Below are positions 48,854-57,053 of a DNA stretch of 64,000 bases, piece by piece. Origin of the DNA: JANXUC01 sp043782485. Lineage in GTDB: Bacteria; Acidobacteriota; Terriglobia; Terriglobales; Acidobacteriaceae. Under the pieces are notes generated by a model that searched no databases, was not told the DNA's origin, and saw only the letters and a list, made by a program, of their open reading frames with translations. Within the stretch, counting starts at the first letter, position 1, and each line of letters begins with the position of its first letter. The stretch spans positions 1-64,000 of the forward strand of contig JAYWAL010000116.1 of NCBI GenBank assembly GCA_043782485.1. Direction: 5' to 3'. The position numbers and the translations under genes are program-made.

Positions 48854-50680
48854 GTGACTTCGACATCAACACAATCTGGAACTGCTCCGGTTACCGCGGC
48901 GGCGTCTAGCGGTGTGCCGCCGCTCGACCGGCTGTTGCTGGAAGTGGCGGACGTGGTCAATACCACGCTGGACCTGGACACCACCTTGCGCCGGGTGGCG
49001 GAGGTGGTACGCAAGATTGTTGATTTTGAGATTTTCGCCATTCTCCTGCTCAACGAAAAGCAGCAGGAGCTATACATAAAATTTTCCATTGGGTATATGT
49101 CGGAAGTGGCGGAACGCGCGCGGGTGCGCGTGGGCGAAGGCGTGACTGGCCTGGCGGCTGAGCGGCGCGAAGCGGTGCTGGTGAACGACACGACCACGGC
49201 GGCGCATTACATTGACGCTGTGCCTAACGTGCGGTCCGAGTTGGCGCTGCCTTTGATTGTGAAGAACAAGGTAATTGGCGTGATTGATATTGAATCGCCG
49301 ATTCCGAATCACTTTACGGAAGAGCACAAGCAGGTCCTGACGCTGATTGCTTCGCGCGTGGCTGTGCATATTGAAAATGCCCGTTTGTACACGCGGACGA
49401 GCCGGCAGGCGAAGACTCTGCTGCTGCTGAATGAGATTGCGCGCGAACTGACGTCGATTTTGAATTTGGATGACGTGCTGAAGCGCGTGGGCGAATTGTT
49501 GAACCGCGTGCTGGACTACCAGATGTTCAGCATTCTGCTGGTGGATCCGACGGGCGAAAAGTTACAGCACCGGTTCGCACTGCGCTATCAGGAAAATGTG
49601 CAGCTCAAGCACGATGTGCCCATGGGGCGCGGGCTGGTGGGATACGCGGCGCAGACCGGTGAGGCTGTGCTGGTGCCGGACGTGAAGAAGGATCCGCGGT
49701 ATTTTCTACTGAATCCAGAAACGCGCTCGGAACTGGCCGTGCCGTTGATTTACAAAGAGCGCGTGATTGGTGTTCTGGACCTGGAGCACGTGAAGCGTAA
49801 CTTTTTCAACGAAGAGCACAAGCGAACCATCACTACACTGGCGGCGCAGATTGCTATTGCCATCGAGAACGCACGTCTGTACGAGCAGATTGCGCGGCAG
49901 GAAAAGAGGCTGGAGCGAGACTTGGCGCTGGCGCGGGAGCTGCAATTCCGCCTGCTGCCGCCCGCAGTGCCGAAGCTGGCGAACCTGGAGGTGGCGGCGC
50001 GGTCGATTTCGGCGCGGCAGATTGGCGGCGATTTTTACGACTTCCTGAACTATTCAGCCGGGCGCACCGCGTTTGTGGTGGGCGATGTCAGCGGCAAGGG
50101 CGCGCCAGCGGCGATTTATGCGGCGTTGGTAAGCGGAATTTTGCGCTCCCATGCGCCGATGGAGCCGGGGGCGGCGGAGATGCTTTCGGCGATTAACCTC
50201 TCGCTGGGCGAGCGCCGCATTGAAGCGCAGTTTGTTTCGATTATTTGCGCCGTTTGGGATGACGCGCGGCGGACCCTGTTGCTGGCCAATTCGGGGTTGC
50301 CGCGCCCGGTGTTTTGCCGTAACGGCAAAGTGCAGATTATCGAGGCAACCGGCCTGCCACTTGGGTTATTTGAGGAAGCGGACTACGACGAATTTACATT
50401 CCAGGCGAAGCCCGGAGATTTGTTTGTGTTTTTCAGTGATGGAATTCTGGATGCGACTGGGAAAAAGGGCGAGCTTTTTGGGCGCGAAGGCGTGGAAGCG
50501 ATTATTGCGCAGAGCGGTCACAAATCGGCTGCGCAAGTGATGGAGGCGATCAACAAGGCTGTGGGCGATTACTCAAAGCCTGGGGACGCTTTTGACGATC
50601 AGACGGTGGTTGTATTGAAGGTAAGGGAGGACGGGGCCAAGGACGTTTCCAAAAAAGACGATGGAGCGAAAAGGAAATGA
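48854..50680 (+). CDS. GAF-GAF-PP2C (SpoIIE-type) serine phosphatase
   Basis: A 608-residue signalling protein. Two GAF domains span about 30-185 (VNTTLDLDTTLRRVAEVVRKIVDFEIFAILL) and about 195-350 (LTSILNLDDVLKRVGELLNRVLDYQMFSILL). A short coiled coil and an RsbU/SpoIIE phosphatase domain (about 370-595) follow. The metal ligands are all present: IGGDFYDF, VGDVSGKGAPAA, FSDGILDA and DDQTVVVL. Such proteins dephosphorylate anti-sigma-factor antagonists in response to a small ligand or redox cue. The start is GTG 48854 with GGAGG just upstream. It overlaps lysA by ATGA, an unusual partner. No anti-sigma factor or STAS protein is near. Confidence 0.9.
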   Translation: MTSTSTQSGTAPVTAAASSGVPPLDRLLLEVADVVNTTLDLDTTLRRVAEVVRKIVDFEIFAILLLNEKQQELYIKFSIGYMSEVAERARVRVGEGVTGLAAERREAVLVNDTTTAAHYIDAVPNVRSELALPLIVKNKVIGVIDIESPIPNHFTEEHKQVLTLIASRVAVHIENARLYTRTSRQAKTLLLLNEIARELTSILNLDDVLKRVGELLNRVLDYQMFSILLVDPTGEKLQHRFALRYQENVQLKHDVPMGRGLVGYAAQTGEAVLVPDVKKDPRYFLLNPETRSELAVPLIYKERVIGVLDLEHVKRNFFNEEHKRTITTLAAQIAIAIENARLYEQIARQEKRLERDLALARELQFRLLPPAVPKLANLEVAARSISARQIGGDFYDFLNYSAGRTAFVVGDVSGKGAPAAIYAALVSGILRSHAPMEPGAAEMLSAINLSLGERRIEAQFVSIICAVWDDARRTLLLANSGLPRPVFCRNGKVQIIEATGLPLGLFEEADYDEFTFQAKPGDLFVFFSDGILDATGKKGELFGREGVEAIIAQSGHKSAAQVMEAINKAVGDYSKPGDAFDDQTVVVLKVREDGAKDVSKKDDGAKRK

Positions 50681-51975
50681 AGAAACCCTTGGTTAAAGAT
50701 GATTTGCGGTCGCCCGGTTTTGCTTTTCGGAACGGGGTGCTGCGTTGCGAAGGGCAAGACCTGCGCAGCCTGGCTAAACATCATGATACGCCGTTGTATG
50801 TATATTCGGCGAAGATGGTGCAAGAACGAACAGCCATGTTGGATGCGGCGTTCGGCGATTTTCCCCACACGCTTTGCTACGCCGTGAAAGCTAATTCCAA
50901 TTTGAGCTTGTTGCGGCTGTTTGCGCGCATGGGATGCGGGTTTGATGTAGTCTCCAGCGGAGAATTGGGCCGCGTAATTGTGGCAGCGCCAGACGCGGCG
51001 AAGAAAGTTGTATTCTCCGGCGTGGGCAAGACGCGGGATGAGATTGAGCTGGCCTTGCAGACGAGGATACTGCTGTTCAACGTGGAGAGCGCCGAGGAAC
51101 TGGATGTGTTGCTGGGGTGCGCCGCGCGAAACAGGGTAACGGCGCGCATCAGCATTCGCGTTAACCCCGATGTGGATGCGAAGACGCATCCCTACATTTC
51201 GACGGGACTGCGAAAGCATAAATTTGGCGTTCCGATCGAGGAAGCGGCAAAACTTTATGCTCGGGTAGCCAAACACAAATTCGGCGACGCAGCCGGTGTG
51301 AGCGTACATATTGGTTCGCAGATCACCTCGATTGCGCCGTTCGGCGAGGCGATGGAGCGGGTGGCGAAGCTGGTGCGAGAGTTGCAAGCGACGGGGCACG
51401 GAATTCGGTATGTGGATGCTGGCGGCGGGCTGGGGATTTCCTATCAGGGAACGGCCCCGGAGTTTGCGACTTACGCCAAGCAGTATGCACAGGCTGTACT
51501 GAAACCTTTGCGGAATTTGAACGTGCATTTGCTGCTGGAGCCGGGGCGCGTACTGGTGGGTCCGGCGGGAGTTCTGCTGACTTCGGTGATCTACAACAAG
51601 ACCAACCGCGGCAAGCGCTTTGTAATTGTGGATGCAGGCATGAATGATTTGCTGCGGCCCGCGCTGTATGGGGCTGAGCATGAGATCGTGCCCGTGGTTC
51701 GCAGCGCGAGGCGGTCACGTGTGGTGGATGTGGTGGGGCCGGTATGCGAGTCCGGCGATTTTCTGGCTCGTGAGCGGAAGCTTCCGGCTGTGGAGTCTGG
51801 TGAGTTGCTGGCGATCCTGGATGCGGGAGCTTATGGATCAGTGTTGGGATCCAATTACAATACGCGCGGGCGTCCGGCGGAGATTTTAGTGGACGGGGCG
51901 AAGGCGAGGGTGATTCGCCGGCGAGAGTCGTTGGTGGCGATGTTGGGTGGAGAGCTTTCCGTTTTGGCGGACTAG
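50677..51975 (+). CDS. lysA: Diaminopimelate decarboxylase
   Basis: A 432-residue fold-III PLP enzyme with the PLP Lys in LCYAVKANSNLSLLRL, the glycine-rich SSGELGRV region, VHIGSQI and LLEPGRVLVGPAG. VGPVCESGDFLARERKLP carries the active-site Cys of the second subunit and DAGAYGSVLGSNYNTRGRPAE is near the end. It makes L-lysine from meso-diaminopimelate. ATG 50677 overlaps the phosphatase stop by 4 nt, indicating translational coupling. nadK converges 22 nt downstream. Confidence 0.95.
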   Translation: MKKPLVKDDLRSPGFAFRNGVLRCEGQDLRSLAKHHDTPLYVYSAKMVQERTAMLDAAFGDFPHTLCYAVKANSNLSLLRLFARMGCGFDVVSSGELGRVIVAAPDAAKKVVFSGVGKTRDEIELALQTRILLFNVESAEELDVLLGCAARNRVTARISIRVNPDVDAKTHPYISTGLRKHKFGVPIEEAAKLYARVAKHKFGDAAGVSVHIGSQITSIAPFGEAMERVAKLVRELQATGHGIRYVDAGGGLGISYQGTAPEFATYAKQYAQAVLKPLRNLNVHLLLEPGRVLVGPAGVLLTSVIYNKTNRGKRFVIVDAGMNDLLRPALYGAEHEIVPVVRSARRSRVVDVVGPVCESGDFLARERKLPAVESGELLAILDAGAYGSVLGSNYNTRGRPAEILVDGAKARVIRRRESLVAMLGGELSVLAD

Positions 51976-51997
51976 GCTCTGGTTTGTTCCGGCAGGC

Positions 51998-52864
51998 TCA
52001 GCGTTGGCCCCACTTGAGTTTGCTGTGGAGGCCGTCGAAGAATGTGCTTTTGAAACGCAACAGCTTGAACTTGTGGGCCAGCTTGCGGCAGCGGATGATG
52101 TCGCCCTCCAGAATGGCCTGACCGAGCTGGCCGTCGAAGCTGACGAACGCGCCTTCTTTTGCTGCCTTAATCAAAATATCGATGTGAGAGGTGTCGCGGA
52201 CCACCAGCGGTCGGTGCGTGAGCGAGTGCGGCGAAACGGGCGTGACCACGAAGGCTTCCACGGAAGGCGTGAGAATGGGCCCGCCGGCAGCCAGCGAATA
52301 AGCCGTTGATCCGGTGGGCGTGGAGATGATGAGACCATCCGCCTTGTAGTTGGAGACGAAGACGCCATCGATGGTGACTTCGAAGCTGTTGAGGCGAGAG
52401 AGTGTGTTCTTGCCGACCACAATTTCGTTCAGCGCGTCGTAGGAGACAAGGATCTTACCGGCGCGCTCGACGTGACATTCGATCATGGCGCGCTCTTCAA
52501 TGTTGGCCAGACCTTGGTCGGCGGTTGCTAGCGCAGAGAACAAATCTTTTACCGTCACTTCGGTCAGGAAACCCAGCGAACCGAGGTTGACGCCGATGAC
52601 GGGGATATCCGAGCGGGCTAAGACGCGGGCCGCAGCGAGCAGCGTGCCATCGCCGCCAAGAAGAACGACGAAACGGACTGGGTGCTTGGCGATCTCCTCG
52701 CGCGCGATTGACTCCAAGCCTTTGCAGTAGTTGGAGGTTTCACGGTCGGTAATGATTTGGTAGCCTCGGGCTTGCAGCCAATCGACGACTTCAGGCACGA
52801 TTCGGGTGAGTTCGGGCTTCGTCGGTTTGGACATGAGGGCGACGAGCTTGGAGGGTGGCATCAT
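51998..52864 (-). CDS. nadK: NAD kinase
   Basis: A 288-residue protein with the ATP-NAD kinase motifs VVLLGGDGTLLAAARVL and GVNLGSLGFLTEV, the NAD-binding TPTGSTAYSLAAGGPIL and a C-terminal FDGQLG segment. It phosphorylates NAD to NADP. Two adjacent Met codons (52864, 52861) may serve as the start. tlyA lies 107 nt upstream on the same strand. The tlyA-nadK order is common in bacteria. Confidence 0.94.
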   Translation of the reverse strand: MMPPSKLVALMSKPTKPELTRIVPEVVDWLQARGYQIITDRETSNYCKGLESIAREEIAKHPVRFVVLLGGDGTLLAAARVLARSDIPVIGVNLGSLGFLTEVTVKDLFSALATADQGLANIEERAMIECHVERAGKILVSYDALNEIVVGKNTLSRLNSFEVTIDGVFVSNYKADGLIISTPTGSTAYSLAAGGPILTPSVEAFVVTPVSPHSLTHRPLVVRDTSHIDILIKAAKEGAFVSFDGQLGQAILEGDIIRCRKLAHKFKLLRFKSTFFDGLHSKLKWGQR

Positions 52865-52971
52865 TGGGTTCCGTAATTGTACAGAATTGGTGGCTTGCTG
52901 GAATCTGGAATTGCTGGCGCGGGGGGCCTATCGTTAGAGATTTAGGGGGAAGTCGAGCGTGGCGGCGTACG

Positions 52972-53712
52972 TCAAAAAATCGCGTAGAGAAGGAATTCTC
53001 GGTTGCCTTCGGTGCCGAGGATGGGCGAATCGATCACATCGGTGGATTGGGCACCCAGGGCGAGGACGCATTGACGAATTTTTTCCACAGCAGCTAGCTG
53101 CGCGGGTTCGTCGCGGACGATGCCACCTTTGCCGACGGCTTCGCGACCGACCTCAAATTGCGGCTTGACCAGGATGATTGCGCGTCGGCCCTGCCGGTCG
53201 GGCGGAAACGCCGAGGCAAGGACCGGTGGCAGGACGAGCGTTGCGGAAATGAAAGAAACGTCCATGACGATGAGATCGACGATTTCGTTGAGAGCGTGGG
53301 CCGTGAGCAGGCGGGCATTGCACTTTTCGATGAGCCGGACGCGTGGGTCCTGGCGCAGCTTCATGGCGATTTGCCCGTAACCGGTGTCGAGGGCGGTTAC
53401 GTGGGAGGCGCCGTGCTGAAGGAGGCAATCGGTGAATCCTCCGGTGGAGGCTCCGACGTCCAGGCAGTGTAGGCCGGCGACGTCGAGATTCCAGTGCGAC
53501 AGGGCCTTTTCGAGCTTGAGGCCGCCACGACTGACGTAGCGGAGATCGTCGCCTAGGAGGCGAATCGCGGCATCGTCAGCGACCAAGGCTCCAGCTTTTT
53601 CCTTCTTTTGTTCTCCCACCAGAACCTTGCCAGCCAGGATGAGGGCTTGGGCGCGCTCGCGGGATGGAGTGAGGCCACGGACGACGAGCAGTTTGTCGAG
53701 GCGAATTTTCAT
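52972..53712 (-). CDS. tlyA: TlyA-type rRNA 2'-O-methyltransferase
   Basis: A 246-residue protein with an N-terminal S4 domain (MKIRLDKLLVVRGLTPSRERAQALILAGKVLV) and a FtsJ-like Rossmann methyltransferase domain. Key parts are YVSRGGLKLEKAL, CLDVGASTGGFTDCLLQHGA, IVMDVSFISATLVLP and ILVKPQFEVGRE, the K-D-K-E type catalytic set. Relatives methylate 2'-OH of ribose in 16S and 23S rRNA. It is followed by nadK on the same strand. The upstream gap to the SDR gene is 163 nt. Confidence 0.93.
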   Translation of the reverse strand: MKIRLDKLLVVRGLTPSRERAQALILAGKVLVGEQKKEKAGALVADDAAIRLLGDDLRYVSRGGLKLEKALSHWNLDVAGLHCLDVGASTGGFTDCLLQHGASHVTALDTGYGQIAMKLRQDPRVRLIEKCNARLLTAHALNEIVDLIVMDVSFISATLVLPPVLASAFPPDRQGRRAIILVKPQFEVGREAVGKGGIVRDEPAQLAAVEKIRQCVLALGAQSTDVIDSPILGTEGNREFLLYAIF

Positions 53713-53875
53713 TCAGACTTCACCAGAATTCATGAGACCGCGAGGCTAGGAAAAGTAGCACCCTGAGCAGTGCAATCTGTGTAACCTTCCTTTAACAAAA
53801 ACTTTAGTGCGAGCGCGGCGGGCTTTTCCACAAGGTTTTCCACGGATCTGTTGAAAACGTGGTGGGTCGAGCGGC

Positions 53876-54622
53876 TCAGTTCCACTCCAGGCCGCCATCG
53901 ACGGCCAGGATTTGGCCGGTGATGAAGTGCGGAGCCTGCGCGAAGAAAAGCACGGCCTGGGCGATATCGTTCGCGGTGCCGTTGCGCAGCATGGGAGTTT
54001 TTTTGGCCATCTTGCGCATGAAGGCGGCAGCGGCCTTCTCGCCGAGATTGATCATGCCTGGAGCGACGGCGTTGACGGCGATTTGCGGGGCGAGAGCCTT
54101 GGCCATGACGCGGGTCAGCATGTGCAAGGCAGCTTTCGAGGAGCAGTAGTGGGCGTGGTCGGCCCAGGGGCGCAGGCCTCCCAGCGAACCCATGTTGATG
54201 ATCTTGCCCCGACTTTTCGCCAATGCAGCGTGGGCCTCGCGAGAGACCAGAAAGGGGCCGCGGACATTGGAGGCGAAGATGGCATCCCACTGGGCGAGGG
54301 AAATTTTGTCGAAGGCGGCGGTTTCGTAATTAGCCGCGTTGTTGACCAGAATGTCGAGATGGCCGAATTCATTGACGGTGGCGGCAATCATCCGGCGGAC
54401 GCTGGTTTCGCTGGTGATGTCGCAGGGCAGGGCGAGGGCCTTCACACTAAAGGCGGTGAGGTCGGCGACGGTCTTGCGGGCGTCGCGGTCAGAACTGCGA
54501 TAGGTGATGGCGACGTTGGCACCAGCTTGGGCCAGGGCAAGCGCGGAGGCGCGACCCAGGCGGCGAGCTGCTCCGGTGACGAGGGCGGTTTTGCCGGTGA
54601 GTGGTAGGGTGTTGGACTTCAT
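53876..54622 (-). CDS. Short-chain dehydrogenase/reductase (SDR)
   Basis: A 248-residue classical SDR with the NAD(P) motif ALVTGAARRLGRASALALAQAG, the NNAANYETAAF element, Ser in INMGSLGG and the catalytic YxxxK (HYCSSKAAL). TGQILAVDGGLEWN is a typical C-terminus. GAARRLG with a following Arg and the Arg-rich YRSSDRDA suggest NADPH use. The fold resembles pteridine reductase or FabG; the substrate is not clear. It diverges from the Gfo/Idh/MocA gene with a 51-nt gap. Confidence 0.9.
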   Translation of the reverse strand: MKSNTLPLTGKTALVTGAARRLGRASALALAQAGANVAITYRSSDRDARKTVADLTAFSVKALALPCDITSETSVRRMIAATVNEFGHLDILVNNAANYETAAFDKISLAQWDAIFASNVRGPFLVSREAHAALAKSRGKIINMGSLGGLRPWADHAHYCSSKAALHMLTRVMAKALAPQIAVNAVAPGMINLGEKAAAAFMRKMAKKTPMLRNGTANDIAQAVLFFAQAPHFITGQILAVDGGLEWN

Positions 54623-54673
54623 GTGCTGTGATTGTAAATGGTGGGTTGTAGACTGTTGTCGGGAGTGGCCTCA

Positions 54674-55675
54674 ATGGTTCGATTTGGCATTGTTGGATTT
54701 GGATTGCATGGCGTGCGGCGATTGATGCCGGGGTTCGGGGTGGCGAAGCAGTGCCGAGTGTCGGCGTTGCAGCGGCGGGATTTGGCAAAAGCGCGAGCCT
54801 CGGCGGCGGAGTATGGGATTCCACTGGCCTTCGATTCCGTGGAACAGTTGTGCGCTTCGCCGGAAGTGGATGCGGTATTGGTGACGTCTCCGGATTCCCT
54901 GCATTTGCCGGATACGCTCACGGCTCTAGCTCACGGCAAGCCGGTGCTGTGCGAGAAGCCTATGGCCATGAATGCCGCGGAGTGCCAGCGGATGGTGGAA
55001 GCGGCGCGGGCGGCGAAGGTATTACTGGGCGTGGCGCAAATTTTTCGCTTTGAAGAGAGCACGCGCTGGTTTCGCGAACAGATTGCGGCGGGCGCAATTG
55101 GGCGTCCCGTATTTGCGCGGTCAGAGTTTTCCTACTCTGGGGTTGGCCATGGAAGGAAGTGGCTGACGGATCCAACGCTGGCGGCGGGCGGACCCATTTC
55201 CGATGTGGGCGTGCATTGCATCGACACGCTGCGGTTCGTGTTGCAGGACGAGGTGGTGCGGGTAACAGCGCGTGCCGCTTTCGACGAGTGCTCCGAGCCG
55301 GTGGAGGCGGCGGGGGTTTTAACTCTGGAATTTGCGGGCGGGACGCTGGGCGCGGTCATGGTCTCGACGCGGGCGGAGTATCGGACGCCACTGGAAGTGG
55401 TCGGCGAAGGCGGGGTGTTGCTGGCGGACAATGGACTAACAGTGGACCGTCCTGTTGAGCTGAGGTTGCGGAGGGACGGGAAGCCCGACGAGACGCGGAC
55501 CGTTTCGAATGCGGAAGCCTATGGGCGGCAAGTAGATGCCTTTGCCGCGGCGGTGCTCGGGGAGGGCAAGTTTCCTGCTCCCGGTATTGAGGGCTGGCGG
55601 AATCAGGAAATTCTGGACGCAGCGTTCCGAAGCGTGAAGAGCGGCCGGGCGGAGAATGTGGCCAAGGTGGAATAG
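54674..55675 (+). CDS. Gfo/Idh/MocA-family oxidoreductase
   Basis: The 333-residue protein has the N-terminal Rossmann motif RFGIVGFGLHGVRRLMPGF and the conserved HLPDTLTALAHGKPVLCEKPMAMNAAEC with the catalytic Lys in EKP. The C-terminal domain contains GGPISDVGVHCIDTLRFVL (active-site Asp/His). These enzymes oxidise or reduce sugars or sugar derivatives with NAD(P). ATG 54674 fits the glycine-rich start and GGGAG lies upstream; the frame opens earlier at 54638. It is divergent from the SDR gene and may share regulation. Confidence 0.9.
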   Translation: MVRFGIVGFGLHGVRRLMPGFGVAKQCRVSALQRRDLAKARASAAEYGIPLAFDSVEQLCASPEVDAVLVTSPDSLHLPDTLTALAHGKPVLCEKPMAMNAAECQRMVEAARAAKVLLGVAQIFRFEESTRWFREQIAAGAIGRPVFARSEFSYSGVGHGRKWLTDPTLAAGGPISDVGVHCIDTLRFVLQDEVVRVTARAAFDECSEPVEAAGVLTLEFAGGTLGAVMVSTRAEYRTPLEVVGEGGVLLADNGLTVDRPVELRLRRDGKPDETRTVSNAEAYGRQVDAFAAAVLGEGKFPAPGIEGWRNQEILDAAFRSVKSGRAENVAKVE

Positions 55676-55712
55676 AGGCCTCCCGACAGGCGGCGTGGAT
55701 GCGCAGAAACGA

Positions 55713-56531
55713 TCACGGCTTCTTGGAGTCTGTCGGTTTCGGTGTCGTGCCCTTGGCGTCAATAATGGCCCAGTGCCATTCCTGATCGGAGCCCAGATTG
55801 ATGCCAAGCGGCTGACTAAATGTGGCCCGGGTATTGGGCGCGGCGTTGCCCTTGAAGTGGTAGACGATAAGGGTGTCGGAGCGCTTGGCAACGATTTGCA
55901 CGGAACTAACGGGAACACTGGCGGGAATGATGCGAGCATCTTCCGAGATGGCGGCCCTTTGCGAGGGGTGGCGCAGGATGGTGAGGCCGACCGTAATTTC
56001 CTCAATCTGAAAGGAAGTTCCGTTGTAAAGGGAAAGCTGAAGTGAATCGCCGATGACGGTAGCAGGGCCTTCGAGCTTGGCCAGATCGGCGATTGGGATG
56101 GTGTTGTCGAGGACGACGTCTTTGGATTTGTCTTTGTCCCTTGCAGCGTCTTTCGCGCCGTCGTTGGCAGCATCTTTCACAGCAGCCACTGCCAGAGGCG
56201 CTGGCCCAAGCGAGTCAGCCAAGCGAATGCCGTGCGCGGAAAACGACAGGCTGCAATTGACATCGGCGGCGGCAAACGGCGTTCCGAGAGTAGTTGGACC
56301 GAGCACCAATCCAAGTTGTGGGGCCATCGCTCGCATGCGGCGGGCTTCGGAGTTCTCCATGATATTGGCGAAATTGTCGTTATCGACGCGCACTTCGGCT
56401 GGCTTGGTGGTGACCTTAGCCTTGCGGATGTTTCGAGCCACGTCGCCGAGCGGAGCGTCGGCGTCCGCCTGAGGCCGTGCCGGAATTGCACATGCTACGA
56501 GTAGGATCGGCGCAACGAATTGGAGGCGCAC
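55713..56531 (-). CDS. Exported hypothetical protein
   Basis: A 272-residue protein with a signal peptide (RLQFVAPILLVACAIPARPQ). A mixed-charge region follows, with VARNIRKAKVTTKPAEVRVDNDNFANIMENSEARR. Then comes a Lys/Asp/Ala-rich linker near 140 (DAANDGAKDAARDKDKSKD) and a C-terminal beta-sandwich-like domain (LQLSLYNGTSFQIEEITVGLTIL, QPLGINLGSDQEWHWAIIDAKG). No named family is recognised. GTG 56531 has GAGG 7 nt upstream; GTG 56537 is an alternative. It converges with the Gfo/Idh/MocA gene. Confidence 0.65.
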   Translation of the reverse strand: MRLQFVAPILLVACAIPARPQADADAPLGDVARNIRKAKVTTKPAEVRVDNDNFANIMENSEARRMRAMAPQLGLVLGPTTLGTPFAAADVNCSLSFSAHGIRLADSLGPAPLAVAAVKDAANDGAKDAARDKDKSKDVVLDNTIPIADLAKLEGPATVIGDSLQLSLYNGTSFQIEEITVGLTILRHPSQRAAISEDARIIPASVPVSSVQIVAKRSDTLIVYHFKGNAAPNTRATFSQPLGINLGSDQEWHWAIIDAKGTTPKPTDSKKP

Positions 56532-56727
56532 CTTCACACCTCTATTTTGCGTCAGACGGCGATGCAATGGCGCAAACGCAGGGGTGGGTCACCCACTAAA
56601 GTAACTGTTGTTTTGTTGGCTGGAATACAAAAGCCATCCGGGAAATCGACAGGAAGGGATGTGAGCCGGATGCACGTGGAGCGAAGCGGCGAGCAACGGG
56701 GCTCACGCGCACCCAGCTAAATCACAT

Positions 56728-56856
56728 CTACAGCAGGCCAGAGGTACGATATCTTTGCACCGGGTCGGTGGCTAGTACCGGTTCCGGTTTACGCTGGAAA
56801 ATCCAACGAGCTACGGCAAACCCAACGGCGACGTACATCAAGTTGAGAGCTTTCAT
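56728..56856 (-). CDS. Possible 42-residue membrane microprotein
   Basis: ATG 56856 follows GGGGGAG closely and encodes a single hydrophobic helix (LNLMYVAVGFAVARWIFQ) with a short polar tail ending RYRTSGLL. The ribosome site and membrane helix make it plausible, but the short length gives little support. The frame continues upstream to 56937 without a better start. Confidence 0.35.
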   Translation of the reverse strand: MKALNLMYVAVGFAVARWIFQRKPEPVLATDPVQRYRTSGLL

Positions 56857-57008
56857 GACTCCCCCTTTTGTCACGACCACCGCCGGGGGTGAGGTAGTTC
56901 GTGAGACCAAGGTAGCAAGGCTGGGGCGGGGCAACAACGGTCCGACGGTGCTATTCCGGTAGCCCGAACGTGGCGTTACGGTAATCGTTACTAGGTCGCG
57001 GTTAGGGC

Positions 57009-57043
57009 CGCGTAGGGAGGCCAGGGCGGCCAGTCCCTACGCG
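57009..57043. repeat. Hairpin of the AGGG-loop type
   Basis: CGCGTAGGGA (57009-57018) pairs with TCCCTACGCG (57034-57043); the interior contains GGCCAGGGCGGCC. It lies 11 nt beyond the stop of the BNR gene and may stop or stabilise that transcript. Confidence 0.65.
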
Positions 57044-57053
57044 AACCTTCGGT

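Larger units (their letters stand above)
56568..57053. other. Sparse region between the exported protein and the BNR gene
   Basis: It contains a hairpin GTGGGT/ACCCAC near 56586-56598, one possible 42-codon gene (56728-56856, minus strand) and the hairpin at 57009-57043. No other frame looks coding. Confidence 0.5.
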
